64,000 nucleotides of DNA from Odiellus spinosus (lineage: Eukaryota; Arthropoda; Arachnida; Opiliones; Phalangiidae): positions 124,001 to 188,000 of the forward strand of contig OY987239.1 in NCBI GenBank assembly GCA_963920705.1, written 5' to 3'. The stretch's first letter is position 1. Every line of letters starts with the position of its first letter. Below the pieces are notes generated by a model that was not told where the DNA came from, searched no databases, and saw nothing but the letters and a program-made list of their open reading frames with translations. Shown piece by piece: positions 1 through 10,966 of the stretch. The translations under genes and the position numbers were made by a program.

Positions 1-382
1 AATATATATATATATACATTAAAATATCAATAAACAGTTTTTAAATATAATACAACGTATACAGTTTAGAAATTATATAACATTAAACTTAGTTTTAGTG
101 GTAAAATTATAGAACAGATGTAGAGGTAAAATTAGAGAACAGTTGAATTTTAAGACAATAGAAAAAGAAAGGTTTAAGGAGGTTGCTAGCTCAGTTTCGG
201 GAGATGGATTTAGAAGATTATTAAAGACGACTAGGACGAAACGATGATTACAATTTTAGATTAGCGTAGTAGTAGCCGAGTAGAGCAGGGTTGTAAATAA
301 CATAAATCAGGTTTTTGATTCCCACAAAATGGGGAGTTGGGTTCCTCATTCGTTGTTCTAAAAAAAAGGTTTTATATTATAG

Positions 383-1955
383 ATCTACCGGATGATATTG
401 TTGTTGTAGAAGTAATTTACTTGCGGGGGCGTCCCATATTCAGCCCCCGCAAGGGGAAAAACATGCCGATTTCGTGGTTAAAGAGCTGGCGGCTGTTAGC
501 TTTATGAAATGCGGATGTGGGGACGGGTACATCACCAAGGTACTCGAACACTCATCATACATGTCACCTTACGCCTTGAGTGAAGTATCCACCCCAGTCC
601 GGAAATCGAACTCATTCGCCATCACCAACCTCACCGGGCTCAACTGGGCGGCGGGGGCTTTACCATACACCAGTCTCGTGCCCCATTGCAAAGCATTAAA
701 TGGCTATAAAAAAATTCTCTGCAAGGGGCACGAGAAGACTTTACTTGCGGCCGAGCTGATCGGAGCGGCGGTCGAAGACCTTGATAAATACGGATGCCCC
801 GCCGTCCCATTGGCATCAAACCCGTGTAGTTTGCACGATGGTGGGGAGACGGAGATTCGATCGTGTCAAGTGGTTCCGTGTTTTTGGTGCTCGGACTTGT
901 GCGAAGTCTCATTACCAATAAGCGGTAGCTCTATTCACTACTGCATTAACAAGGACTGTCTGAGCTATAAACACGCTATATACATTCAGAGAGGTTGCGT
1001 TCTTAACCTTACAATACCATCGAGCTACCTTAACCTACTCCCCGCCTCGCGCTTTTGTATCAATTGCGATACGTATTCTTCGCACGAAAACCGCTATAGA
1101 AGTCCAGGCATTTTCTTCGAGGAAGAGGAAAATCAAGAATACTGCTGTCGTTATCTAAAAGATTACAAGATAAATCTGTTTGAAGCGGACTATGGACAAA
1201 TGGATTTTCTTCAGAATTACTACCATTTGTATATGCCGGCCTACTTTTCGTACCATAACGGCTGTAAAACCTGCCTCGTGGAAAATTTAACTTCTAAAGT
1301 GCCGAGGTTAGGAACCTTAGCGCTAGTTGAAGTTATAAATAACAATAATGCGGAAACTGAATCGGAATATTTAAAACATATAATACGCGTTTTTGTATGC
1401 AACGAAATGATAAAAAATCAAACTGGTATAACTATTGGATTACGTATTCAAGTTAGCCCTCGTTTCACGATGTTCGAATTTATCGATAGCCGAGATTGCG
1501 GTCGGAATATATTACATACCGAATGTTCTTTAGGGATCATTCATAAATATTCAGAATCGGAAATTCATAAATGCCAAAATTTCCACGAAGACTCTTATAT
1601 ACTCGGGTATATATGTCATTCTAAAACCGCTCTAGAAGGAGTTATCAACACGTCATTGATAAAGATTCTCTACGAATTACGGTCGACGATAATAATTAAA
1701 AACAAGACTTTAAACAAATCCAGAGGATGTAACGGTTATTTAATGAACATCGCCAAATTAATGGAGATATTACAAATAATCATCTGGCTAGGAGATACAC
1801 ATTGTTGTAACTACGCGTCTCAACAAGACGGACAGTTTTTACGCCCGCAAGTGGACGCCTTAAAAAAAGCGTGGTTTTATAATCCGAGTGGAAAAGTGTT
1901 TTCAAATGATTTTGTATATCAAAAAGAATATGACGAAATTTATAACCGTATATGA
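383..1955 (+). CDS. Cysteine-rich, probably secreted protein of unknown family, copy 1
   Basis: I do not recognise this protein. The frame is open from 474 to a TGA at 1955 (about 493 codons) and holds many Cys residues in CxC and CxxC spacings (CGCG near the N-end, CFWC, CINC, KTC). Two other copies in this window (8655-11966 minus, 50896-55588 minus) keep the same order of motifs, for example LRGR, ADFVVKE and PRLGTL, which makes it a real family. Those copies show that coding begins upstream of 474: a matching stretch with the LRGRPIF motif lies in another frame at about 391-455, so there is a single-base frame break near 464. An AG at 381-382 may be a splice acceptor, with a signal-peptide exon further upstream (copy 3 reads into a hydrophobic leader there). 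Secretion is inferred from that leader and the cysteines. Role unknown; a host gene or a viral accessory gene are both possible. Confidence 0.6.
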
Positions 1956-2003
1956 AATAAAAACAAATATTTTTTATTGAATCAAATTTATTTAACATAC
2001 TAT
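1956..2003. terminator. Shared polyadenylation region between convergent genes
   Basis: Directly after the TGA of the plus-strand gene comes AAATAAAAAC, and the minus strand reads AATAAAAAAT a few bases on. The two genes end only 48 bp apart, so the short AT-rich spacer supplies poly(A) signals to both. The same spacer is conserved in the inverted copy at 8581-8655. Confidence 0.6.
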
Positions 2004-2372
2004 TTAAGAATATCGTTTAACCCTTCGAATGATGTAACCATAACACCGACGGCATCGATTGTTCAAAGACGAACTGTCGAAGATCTCCCAAATATACGGC
2101 ATAATTAGTAGCAATCCGAGAATATGATAAGTAGACTCGAATACGTATCGCGCATCTCGATTGTAAATTGATCTAATTATACCAATTGGTAAGGCAATAG
2201 GCGTGAAAAACACTCGAGCAAAATATTTCCAACGTCTTAGGCAATAAGAATCGTGATAAACGAAACGTTTCCATCGACAACACTGACAAGTCTCCAACGA
2301 GACGCGACCAGTTTCTTCGTCCATTTTTAACCGTATGATTCTTTCGCTTTCAAATACTACAATGAAACACAC
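2004..2372 (-). CDS. Small membrane protein, convergent partner of the cysteine-rich gene
   Basis: An open frame of 122 codons. The likely start may be the internal Met just before DEETGRV, which would give about 106 residues. It has a Cys cluster (CQCC) near residue 33, the segment YHDSYCLRR, a hydrophobic span at about residues 54-68, a second hydrophobic span at about 85-98 (LGLLLIMPYIW) and a basic Cys-containing tail (CRRCYG). This predicts a two-pass membrane protein. The 3' half is conserved at 8399-8580 on the opposite strand, again tail to tail with the cysteine-rich gene, so the pair moves as a cassette. The CC...YHDS...RR pattern weakly resembles the 129-residue membrane protein of the Polinton at 18168-18557. 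Function unknown. Confidence 0.5.
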   Translation of the reverse strand: MCFIVVFESERIIRLKMDEETGRVSLETCQCCRWKRFVYHDSYCLRRWKYFARVFFTPIALPIGIIRSIYNRDARYVFESTYHILGLLLIMPYIWEIFDSSSLNNRCRRCYGYIIRRVKRYS

Positions 2373-2473
2373 TATCTACCCCTGGCGTGTAAAAGAAAAA
2401 GAGGCCTCATACATCATTGATGAAGTATCGAAAGGTTTACAATGATAAGTGGGTGTTTCATATATAGGTCTTT

Positions 2474-2518
2474 GACTTTTTTGACCTTTAACCTTTAACC
2501 TTTGACCTTTGACATAAC
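2474..2518. repeat. Short tandem repeat, 7-8 bp unit
   Basis: About six tandem units of the type TTTGACC/TTTAACC, just outside the 3' end of the gag remnant. Confidence 0.7.
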
Positions 2519-2529
2519 CCTTTGGTGTC

Positions 2530-3819
2530 TTAATAAAACAGGTTTTCACTCCTGAAGGGGGCTTCTTTACTATTGGCAATCAACTCGACTTCAGAAATTG
2601 GAGGATTTAAGTCCTGATTTACTCGAGCAAAATGACCAAAAAATTCGTCTACAGACTCTTTCGGTCCTTGCTTCTTATTCATTAGCTCAGCCCTGGCTTG
2701 AGCTTCAGCTTCTTCGACTCGGTAATGAAGTCTCATCTTTGCTTTGAATTCATCCCAGGTCAATCCGTCGGGAAGTGATCTGAACCAGTATTTTGCATGC
2801 GATCTCATCAGTAGAGGCATCATCTCCATTTTTCTGTCATCTGTGATTTTGTTATATTTGGCATATTCCTCGAATCCCTGAAGAAATTCTGAAACGCTGT
2901 CTTCCACTCTACCGTGGAAAGTAAGGTGTTCCGGTGGTGTTTTACTTTTACTTTCTCCTAAACTGGTGTTTCGTAGAATTTGTGCCAGTAATGCTGTAGT
3001 CATCGGATCTGAAGCTGGTGGAGTTGCAAAGGCTCCACTTATGTTGGGTATTCCCATTCCAGCTGGTGTGGAACCTTGAGGAACCTGTGTTGGTGTTCCT
3101 TGACTAGTTCCACTTGGAGTCGTCAAAATTGGCGTTGGAAAGGCAGAAGAGGTCGTTGTAGTCACCGTTGTTGTTGTCACCGTCGGGACTTGTGCTGGAG
3201 TAGTTGGAGGTTCTGGTGTTGTCATCGGAACCGTTGTAGGGGTAGGATTAGGAATTTGACCACCCATCGTTGATGGTTGATTCCCAACAGGAAAATATCC
3301 TGGCTGTACTTGCGGATAATAGGGAAAATTACATTGAGGAAATTCATATCCCAGTTGGGATCCTAATCCCATCATTGTGGGATAAGGCCAAGGGTATGGC
3401 ATGGTCGGTGGAATCACTTGTGGAATCACTTGTGGAATCACTTGTGGAATTTGTCCCATAGGTTGTCCTAATACAGTTGTTGAGGCTGATTGTTGAGTGG
3501 TCATGGTCGGTGTTGTCACCAAAGTCGCTATCGTTGAAATTATTGCTGAAGGAGCTGGTGTTGACGGAGCTGTTGTCAACGGCATTGTTATCAAAGGTGT
3601 TGTTATCGAAGGCGCTGTTATTGAAGAGACTGTTGTTGTCGCAACAACAGTCAAAGGCACTGTTGTTGTAGACACTACTGCTGACGTTGTTATTGTGGAT
3701 ATTGTGGTCGCAGGATTTGACGGAATTGGTGCTATTGTTATAGCCGCAGCTGTTATAGGAGTTGTCATTCTATATAGAGGACTTCCCACTACGGGAACAC
3801 CACCGGTTGGTTGTGACAT
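2530..3819 (-). pseudogene. gag: Truncated retrotransposon Gag (Ty3/Gypsy type)
   Basis: Gag-like frame starting at the ATG at 3819-3817 (MSQPTGG). The N-terminal two thirds is a low-complexity Thr/Pro/Ile/Val-rich linker with a 15-bp tandem repeat at 3411-3458 coding for repeated PQVI. The C-terminal part is a typical Retrotrans_gag capsid domain: FHGRVEDSVSEFLQGFEEY, then YWFRSLPDGLTWDEFK, then a charged helix and SVDEFFGHFARV. Coding homology stops near 2580; no CCHC knuckle, protease, RT or integrase follows, so only the 5' end of the element is present. It is dead as an element, although the gag frame itself is undisturbed. Plus-strand ORFs in this interval are shadows of the repetitive codons. 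Confidence 0.8.
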
Positions 3820-5292
3820 GGTTCTCGATATCGTTGGTTGTGAAGGGAGGCTCCAACCCGAATACAAATTATGTAACGCTAACCCTAATCCTTCAAAATT
3901 AAAAGAACGTTTTCTTTTTCTTTTAGATTTATTATATATCGGGTCAGTTTATGTGGAGCTTGTTGTTTTTGCAGCTGGATATAAGTTAGTGTCAGAATAG
4001 AATAAACTAGGAGTTTTGATTGCCGAAGCTAAATCTATGTTATAATTAATTGATTCGCAATGTTCCTCGTCAGGGTAACTTCCGGGTTCGGAATCGGTGG
4101 ATCTTTCCTCTAGTTTATTATCATTAACGCTAAATTGGGGTCTTGAATCCGTTTTGTTTTATTTAATAGACCTAATTTTTATAAAAAGTTCAAATTTTAA
4201 TTAATAGGTGTGTTTATTGTGTTTAATTTAATTCTTTCTATTTATTATAGGTTTATTTGTTTTAATTTCATCTAATTATTTAATTGTTATTTATTGCCTA
4301 ATCATTCAAATTTTTGCTTTGTCATTCTTCAATTACCTCTTAATAATTGTCTATTAGTCATGTAGATGTAAAACGTGGAAAATTCTAGAAAAACGAGTTT
4401 TGTCGAAAATAGACCAGTTGGCCTTTGTAACCTGTTGGTTTTTTAGGGCGGCCTATAGCGTCTTTAGGCCTAGGCCTGATTCCTCCCGCCTTTTAGAAAA
4501 GCAGAGGGTACATGCACAAGGGGCGGCTCCCAGAAAAGCGAATAAAATCCAAAAAAATTAAAGAAAAATGAACGCAATAACCCTAAAAGAGTGGTCCACG
4601 GCACCATTTTGTAACAGGCTTATACTTTATACATCCAGATCTTCCTCTTTAGGGAATCCTATCATTTGAGTTTAAAGCTACTGTTACAAATTCTCATTAC
4701 CTTTTAAGGCCTATCTACTGTTGTAATTAGCTATTAATTAATGATTTTATTACTGAATTCCCTTTGGGAAAGGCAATTCGTTTTGCTTATTGTTAAAATT
4801 ATTCTTTATTCTTTTTATATTACTGGCTTCTAGAAGCCTAGGCTTACCTTTCTATTCACCATGAGGATCCACTTCGTTTTCCTTTCGTTTCTATGTTTTC
4901 TCTATTAATTAAGTGTTCCCAATTTATTTTTATGCGTTTAATCCTTTTATTTAATTATATATTTTACTGCCGAACTGTCACTGATTACAAAACTTAATTA
5001 TATCTAACTCGACAGTAGAAGAGTCTGAGAGGAACTGCCTCTGTATGCAAAACGAAAATTATATTTTCTCTTCTTTTTAGGAAGGAGGGGAAGTGCAAGG
5101 GGGCGCCACCAGTTCTACTAAGCCCGAAACTTTTTGGCGGGCTTTTCGAACTGTTGGCACCCCGTTGCAATACCATATCTCGAATTATACTAACCTAGGG
5201 AACGGCAATCGAAGGGGGGTTGCGCAGGTTTCTACGTTAAAAATTCAATCAAGGGTACACCTATCGCCCAGCTCTGTATATTTAATGTTAAC
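3820..5292. other. Presumed leader/LTR of the gag remnant plus unassigned AT-rich DNA
   Basis: No gene recognised. On the minus strand this lies immediately upstream of gag, where leader and 5' LTR are expected. A candidate primer-binding site is at 4591-4606. An 8-bp inverted pair, TGTAACAG and CTGTTACA, lies at 4610-4690. LTR borders cannot be fixed because no second LTR is present. Confidence 0.35.
4591..4606 (-). promoter_or_regulatory. Candidate tRNA primer-binding site
   Basis: The minus strand reads TGGTGCCGTGGACCAC. It begins with TGG, as a complement of a tRNA CCA end should, and lies 3 nt after a TGTTACA end that could close a 5' LTR. It points towards the gag frame. Confidence 0.35.
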
Positions 5293-5818
5293 ATAAAGCT
5301 ACGCAATTAAACTTAATGATTCTGGAGACTGTCTCGTTGTTATATATAGACCTCATACGTCGAATTTCGATATTTTTAAAAATACATGTGAAATGATAAT
5401 TAAAAACCTTGGAGCTCCCTCAATTTAAAAAATTATTATGGGTGACTTCAATTTTGATTTCATACTCCCCTCTCCATGCTCCCTTGCTTTAATAGACTTA
5501 TTTGTTAGCTATGACCTATCACATTATATTTATGGACATAACAGAGTTACAGCTACGTCATCAACCTGTATAGATAATGTTTTCTCAAACTCGTTGCTTA
5601 AAACAAAAGTTTTGGATACCTTCGACACTACTGACCATTACCCCATTCTTATTGATTCTCAGATCCAAATAACTTCCGATTCCCCAATAATTATACGAAA
5701 TTTAAGCTTAAAAAATTTGGATAGATTTAATCATTTTCTTACAGAGATAGATTGGACTGATCTATATGATCAAACCGATGTAGATTCCGCCTGTGAGATC
5801 TTCGAGGAAATACTTTGA
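5293..5818 (+). pseudogene. LINE apurinic-type endonuclease fragment
   Basis: The reading around 5340-5470 contains the IYRP and MGDFNFDF motifs of exonuclease-endonuclease-phosphatase domains. Further on comes DTFDTTDHYPILI, which carries the conserved Asp-His pair near the end of LINE endonucleases. A stop interrupts the frame at 5429 and another at 5816-5818. The frame after 5818 resembles the endonuclease-RT linker (NWLTPNLKE) until a deletion near 5930. Confidence 0.7.
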
Positions 5819-5939
5819 AAGTACTACAACTCTTCATTTGACCATAAAACCTTGCAGCCCTCTGCCGACAACTGGCTAACACCCAATTTAAAAGAACACA
5901 AGTTAAAGAAAAAATTTAATCGTTATCCATCATAAACCT

Positions 5940-6884
5940 TTGAAATCTTCATTCATTCATTTGTTGGCGCCTCTTCTCTTTCTAATAAATCTATCCTTCC
6001 TAATGGGAAAATATCCAGAGAAATTGAAACAAACTATAATTGTTCCCCTACTTAAAAAAGGCGACCCAACGGCCCCTAATAACTATAGGCTAATTTCAGT
6101 TCTCTCTGGCATTGCTAAAATATTTGACAAGGCGTATCTCAATAGACTTAAAAGTTTCGGGGAAAAATATAACCTGCTAACTGATTTCCAATTTGGATTT
6201 AGGGGTGGTAAGGGTACAGTTAATGCAGTAACTAAAGTCTATAAACATATTTTAGATTTTCTTGATAAAAGTAATATCTGTATCGGTACCTTTTTGGATC
6301 TGAGAAAGGCCTTTGATAGCATCTCCCACTCGCTCCTTAAAGGAAAATTAAAACGGTCAGGTATTAGAGGTAATGCCAGCGAGTGGCTGAGTAGCTACCT
6401 TACGAAGAGACCTTGCTTGGTCCAAAGTCCATGAAAAATTGTCCACTCCGAGTTTCTTAAAATCAGGCGTTCCCCAAGGATCAGTACTTTCCCCTCTCTT
6501 ATTTAATTTATATATCAATGATATTATAAACTGTATTCCCAAGGGATTAATTTATCTTTACGCTGACGATGCCATTCTCTTATACAGCTCAAAAGCTATT
6601 GGAATCGCTATCACAAAAACTAACGAGCACTTAAAAAACATTTTTAAATGGTTAACCGAAAAAAGCCTATTGTTAAATCTAGATAAACCTGAATATATGC
6701 TATAATCCAATCGTAACAAGATAATAAACTCTACCGGTTTAAAAGTAGAAATAAATGATACTGAAATCAAACGTGTTACAAAATATAAATATTTAGGCAT
6801 CTGGTTTGATAGCCATTTGACCTGGAATGACCATGTCGCCACAGTTTGTAACAACCTCTCCCAAGGTATGCGGCCTTTTTTATA
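5940..6884 (+). pseudogene. LINE reverse transcriptase fragment
   Basis: RT blocks in order: PEKLKQTIIVPLLKKGD and NNYRLISVLS (fingers), FGFRGGKGTVNAV, DLRKAFDSISH (first catalytic Asp), GVPQGSVLSPLLFNLYIND, YADDAIL (catalytic YxDD type) and KYKYLGIWFDSHLTWNDHV (thumb). Stop codons fall at 6432-6434 and 6703-6705, and the frame moves near 6436. The enzyme would copy its own RNA at a nicked target. This copy cannot code for a full product. Confidence 0.85.
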
Positions 6885-7547
6885 GTTGTACAAACTTAGC
6901 CCCTCGCAAAAGAACAACAGCAACTCCCCATAAGAGTCTGGGTACACATAATGTTAAAATTTTTTGTCTCTTTTATGATAAATTCGTATTATATTATGGA
7001 AATAGGGTAGATGTGGGATAATTTAAACGTAATATTTGCGCTCACAGCTACAAATCTTGGGAATAACGACGAATGGAAGGTCTGTTCCATAATGTAAAGA
7101 ATAGGAAGAATCTATGACTTTCGTGCCGGATATGAAAGCCTTCCCCCACACGAAAATAATGAACGGTTATTATTTTAAATTCACAATTATCTTAGGAAAA
7201 TATTAGAAAATAATTATTTTGTAATTGCCAAGGGTATAGTTCGGGCGGCAGAATAAAATTCCTACATATTTGGTCTACAATGCCTCGAAATAGTCAAAAA
7301 ACGCCTGTAAAAGTGTTCCACTTGTCACGCATTCATGCAACATGGTTTGCTAGCTCTACAGGGGTTGTGCAAAAACTATATAGCTCACTTGAATAATCTT
7401 TGGTGTATAAGAAACCCGAAAAATAAATAGAGAAATAAACCATTTAGTAGATGCTGGAGTAGTATCTTTAATTTTTATTTCATATTAAACAAAACACACT
7501 TGTATAAAAAGGACAAATTATTCATTGAACGCTAAGCTTTTCTGCGT
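6885..7547. other. No gene seen
   Basis: AT-rich sequence between the LINE remnant and the DDE-SWIM remnant. No frame with recognisable similarity and no clear repeat was seen. Confidence 0.6.
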
Positions 7548-7808
7548 TTAACGTACGTCTGGCAGTTCAAGCTCAGTGGCATCTTCACACACTACACGCA
7601 ATTTTGACTGGTACCAACTGTCTCGATCTTCATGGCGACGATAACTAAGATACCAGATTACGCTGCTAACGTGAGCACAAGTACCTATCGTCAAACTACC
7701 ACCTTTGCAATTGCAATACCAGCCTTTAATGGAATTTACATCTATCCCGTTCGGTACATAACGAATTAGAGCTTCGTGGACAGCTGAGGTGGAAAATTGA
7801 CCAGGCAC
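7548..7808 (-). pseudogene. SWIM zinc-finger tail of a DDE transposase
   Basis: The 86-codon frame contains VPNGIDVNSIKGWYCNCKGG followed by IGTCAHVSSVIWYL. This is a CxCx(n)CxH SWIM finger, which in many invertebrate transposons follows a DDE_Tnp_4-type catalytic domain. It lies 18 bp beyond the catalytic-domain remnant on the same strand, so both come from one gene. The middle part of the protein (the remaining catalytic residues) is missing. Confidence 0.7.
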
Positions 7809-7826
7809 GCGTATACGAATTAAATC

Positions 7827-8395
7827 CTATTCAACTTTGGACACTTCGACGTTGAAAGAGCCGGATTTCTCTATAGTCAACGCCACATAAGATTCGGCGC
7901 GTTTCGTTTTAAAGTCGCTCACTACCACCTCACGTACATCACTTTCACGAAGTACAGGGAAGTCTCGAAATTCACTATTAACCATTAATATTAACATTGG
8001 CTTGAGGATATAGTCCTTGGATCTTCCAACCTTGATATAGGTGCCATCTACAATGGTAATAAGACAATAAGGCTTGTTGTTAGAAAAGAGTTTTACTGCT
8101 GCTCCAGATTGATGGCTTGTTATCAGATTGTCACGTGATAAGTGTTGCAGGCCAAAATGATGTGGCACGAAACGCTCCGATAAAGCCATAATAACCGCTT
8201 TTACCGCGTTTGATACCGATCTTTCAGTTAAATGAAATATAGTTGATAACATCTTGTTGGAGATAACCAATCGTAATTTCACCAATAATACTGCTAGAGC
8301 TGTCTTCGATGGTACGAATAATGTCCTCAATTGTAAAATTATATTTGGCCAGCCAGGTTGGCGAAAAATCATTAAACCTGTTCTTATAAACATTA
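7827..8395 (-). pseudogene. DDE_Tnp_4/Harbinger-like transposase fragment
   Basis: The frame carries the helical region VKLRLVISNKMLSTIF, then ALSERFVPHHFGLQHLSRDN, then LITIVDGTYIKVGRSKDY, which holds the first catalytic Asp in VDGTY, and KPMLILMVN. This resembles the invertebrate DDE_Tnp_4 transposases that end in a SWIM finger. The second and third acidic residues are not recognisable. The frame continues upstream to 8462, but bases 8399-8462 belong to the adjoining copy of the small membrane-protein gene read in antisense, so the transposon junction lies near 8395. Confidence 0.65.
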
Positions 8396-8398
8396 AAA

Positions 8399-8580
8399 AA
8401 TTGGTATAATTAGATCTATTTACAATCGAGATGCGCGGTAGGTCTTCGAGTCTAGTTATCATATTCTCGGATTGATACTAATCCTGCCGTATATTTGGGA
8501 GATCTACGATGGCTTGTCTTTGGACAATCGATGCCATCGGTGTGATGGTTACATCATTCGAAGTACTTACGATAATCTGA
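8399..8580 (+). pseudogene. 3' half of a second copy of the small membrane protein
   Basis: In the plus frame ending at TGA 8578-8580 the reading closely follows the C-terminal half of the 2004-2372 protein: IGIIRSIYNRDAR, then a TAG stop, then HILG, PYIWEI and a Cys-containing tail GYIIR. Most changes are single substitutions. The 5' half has been replaced by the DDE transposase remnant. The gene is therefore broken. Confidence 0.75.
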
Positions 8581-8654
8581 AATATTAAAGTAAATGTATG
8601 TTAAATAAGTTTGGTGCAATAAAAATTGATTGGAAAAAAATGTTTGTTTTTATT

Positions 8655-9290
8655 TCATATACGGTTATAAATTTCGTCAGATTCTTTTTGATATACAGAA
8701 TCACTTGAAAACACTTTTCCACTCGGATTATAAAACCATGCGTAAAAACTGTCCGTCTTGTTGAAACCGAAAGTTGCAAGATTGGGTATCTCCTAGCCAG
8801 GTCAGTACTTGTAATATCTCCATTAATTTGGCAATGTTCATTAAATACCCGTTGCATCCTCTGGATTTAATTAAAGTATTGTTTTTATTTATTAACGTCG
8901 ATCGTTAGTTGTTGAATCTTTATCAATGCCGTGTTTATTACTCATTCTACAGCGGATTTGGAATGACATATATACCCGAGTATATGAGGCTTCGTTGAAA
9001 TTTTGGCATTTATAAATTTCCGATTTTGAATATTTATCAATGATCCCTAAACAACATTCGGTTTGTAATATATACCGACCGCAGTCTCGACTATCGTTAA
9101 ATTCGAACATCGTGAAACTTGAACGCGTAATCCAACAGTTATACCGGGTTAATTTTTTATCATTTCGTAGCATACAAAAACACGTATTATATGCTTTAAA
9201 TATTCCGATTCAGTTTAAATATTATTTTTATTTACAACTTCAACTAGAGCTAAGGTCCCCAACCTCGGTACATAAGAAGAGAGTAAAAGA
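8655..9290 (-). pseudogene. C-terminal part of cysteine-rich gene, copy 2
   Basis: Minus-strand reading matches residues from the PRLGTLALVEV region to the stop of copy 1: YLKHIIRVFVC, FTMFEFNDSRDCGR, ECCLGIIDKYS, then the C-end with its TGA at 8657-8655, followed by the conserved poly(A) spacer. It holds several stops and frame changes. The N-terminal end of the same copy lies at 11775-12000. The two parts are separated by about 2.5 kb of unrelated repeats. Confidence 0.8.
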
Positions 9291-10257
9291 TGGCGGACTG
9301 CCCTAAAATCTGCCGCTTAAAAGCTAATATTTCGCGTTTTTAGCTAAAAGCTAATATTTCGCGTTTTTACCTAGACCCAAGTACTTGTACGTGGTCTAGC
9401 TAGTGTTTTGAGTCGTGCTGGTTGTCTGAAGTCTCAAGTCGGTGTCCCAGAAATGACGAAAAACGTCATCGTGTCGAAAAAACCTTCATCTCTTTTCCAC
9501 CAGACGTCACGGGGTGATGTCCGAGACTAATTTAAAATTTCAATTTTTTTTTCAATATCGATTTCCCATCCAAGTGGTCTCCTGAAAAACTGAATCGCGC
9601 CGAGTCGCGCTCGGCGCTGCATAGCTTTACGATCGAGTGTTAGACGTTACCATTGGTACATGGTTAAACTTTGGCGAAAAACTCCTTATATCTTCATAGA
9701 TATACAATACAGAAAACAAGTCGCCGTTAATAAGAGGTCGTCGCGAACGAGATAAAAAGGTAGCTTATGAATGTTTCGGTTCTAGTCTGTCAGTAATGAA
9801 AACTCAAAAACAACAAACAAGTCGTCGCGAACGAGATAATAAGGGAGCTTATGCGTGTTGGTTTGAGTATGTCAGAAATAAAATATTTGATTTGAAAAAC
9901 ACGATTAGGAAAAGTTTACGCAACTTCGTTTTTAAAGGAGTCCCGAAACGCCATTCAAATTGTTCAATGAGGGTTTATGCATGCATAACAAGCCCTTGCT
10001 ATAGCATCATTCTTTCATCCTCTTTTAGAATGTCATGGGTCTAGCTATTCCTATGGGCTTGACCATCTTGTTAAACCTTAAACGATCTTATTTTCCTTCT
10101 GATTGTATCATTTTTTTATTTAAGTGTTGGATTTCAATTGCTTACAAGATTTATTTACCATGTGGGTTGATATAATAAGAATATTATGTTTAATTAACAA
10201 GGCATAGATTAGTGCCTTCAAACGGATATCAATATAATTTTTAAGGTCTGTGTTACA
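9291..10257. other. Repeat-containing non-genic stretch
   Basis: Holds a doubled 23-bp unit with the core AGCTAATATTTCGCG (9320-9368) and two copies of GTCGTCGCGAACGAGATAA about 92 bp apart (9737 and 9829), each followed by similar bases. An 82-codon plus frame at 9796-10044 overlaps the second copy and has no recognisable similarity, so it is not called a gene. Confidence 0.5.
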
Positions 10258-10325
10258 TGGTCCATCGTAGCTAAGTCGGTATCGCGTCGGGCTGTGGTTC
10301 AGAGGTCCGAGTGTTAGAGACACGG
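10258..10325 (+). repeat. tRNA-like (SINE-head-like) sequence
   Basis: GTAGCTAAGTCGGTATCGCG looks like a pol III A box and D arm, and GAGGTCCGAGTG resembles a degenerate B box at a plausible distance. I could not fold a complete cloverleaf, so this is at most a tRNA-derived repeat. Confidence 0.3.
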
Positions 10326-10361
10326 TTGCTGTTCAATTATTTTAAAAAAAAATTTCATTTG

Positions 10362-10513
10362 TATGAAAATTGTAGTTATCTATATAGGGCTATGAAAATT
10401 GTAGTTATCTAAATAGGGCTATGAAAATTAAAAAATTGGTAATCTAAATAGGGCTATGAAAATTAAAAAATTGGTAATCTAAATAGGGCTATGAAAATTA
10501 AAAAATTGGTAGT
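10362..10513 (+). repeat. Minisatellite, 34-37 bp unit, about 4.5 copies
   Basis: Repeats of TATGAAAATTGTAGTTATCT (two units) passing into TATGAAAATTAAAAAATTGG (three units), each joined by an AAATAGGGC spacer. Two unit types in blocks suggest local expansion. Confidence 0.85.
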
Positions 10514-10966
10514 GGAAATATTTTTAAAACTAATTGTGGCATAAGGAAATCGCCCTCTCGATTTTAATAGAAGCGCTCTGCAGACTAGGTGGCAACATAT
10601 TCTTAGCGGATATGCAGGCTAGTTGGCAATATATTCTTGGCGGATATATGTAGTTAAAAATATTTTTCAGGGAAATTTCAAACTTTTAGGTCAAATGCTA
10701 ATTTAGTTTTCTAACTTTTATTTTTTTTAAATAAAACTAAAGTAACTGAGATATTTTCTTTCACATTTTATAACTATTACGTTTAAAAAAGCAATATATT
10801 TCAGTGTACTCCGTGTCAATTCGAGAGACTGACATACGTCAGAGGGAGCCACTATACAGGGAATTTCCGAATAGAAGTCGATGCAAAGTATAGATTTTAA
10901 ATCGAATTAATTGTAACACCTATGTACTTCTACTTGAATTAAACTTGTTTTCACAAAGGGACAGAT

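Larger units (their letters stand above)
5293..6884 (+). mobile_element. Non-LTR (LINE-type) retrotransposon remnant
   Basis: An endonuclease part and a reverse-transcriptase part in the usual order, with stops and an internal deletion between them near 5930. The 5' UTR, ORF1 and most of the endonuclease N-end are missing, and the element fades after the RT thumb at about 6884. No poly(A) tail or target duplication was identified. Confidence 0.8.

Noticed and set aside
640..918. Minus-strand 92-codon frame
   Set aside because: Lies fully within the cysteine-rich gene in antisense; no independent similarity.
3076..4000. Four plus-strand frames rich in Val, Leu and Cys or Arg
   Set aside because: They are antisense readings of the repetitive Thr-rich gag linker; composition follows from the repeat codons.
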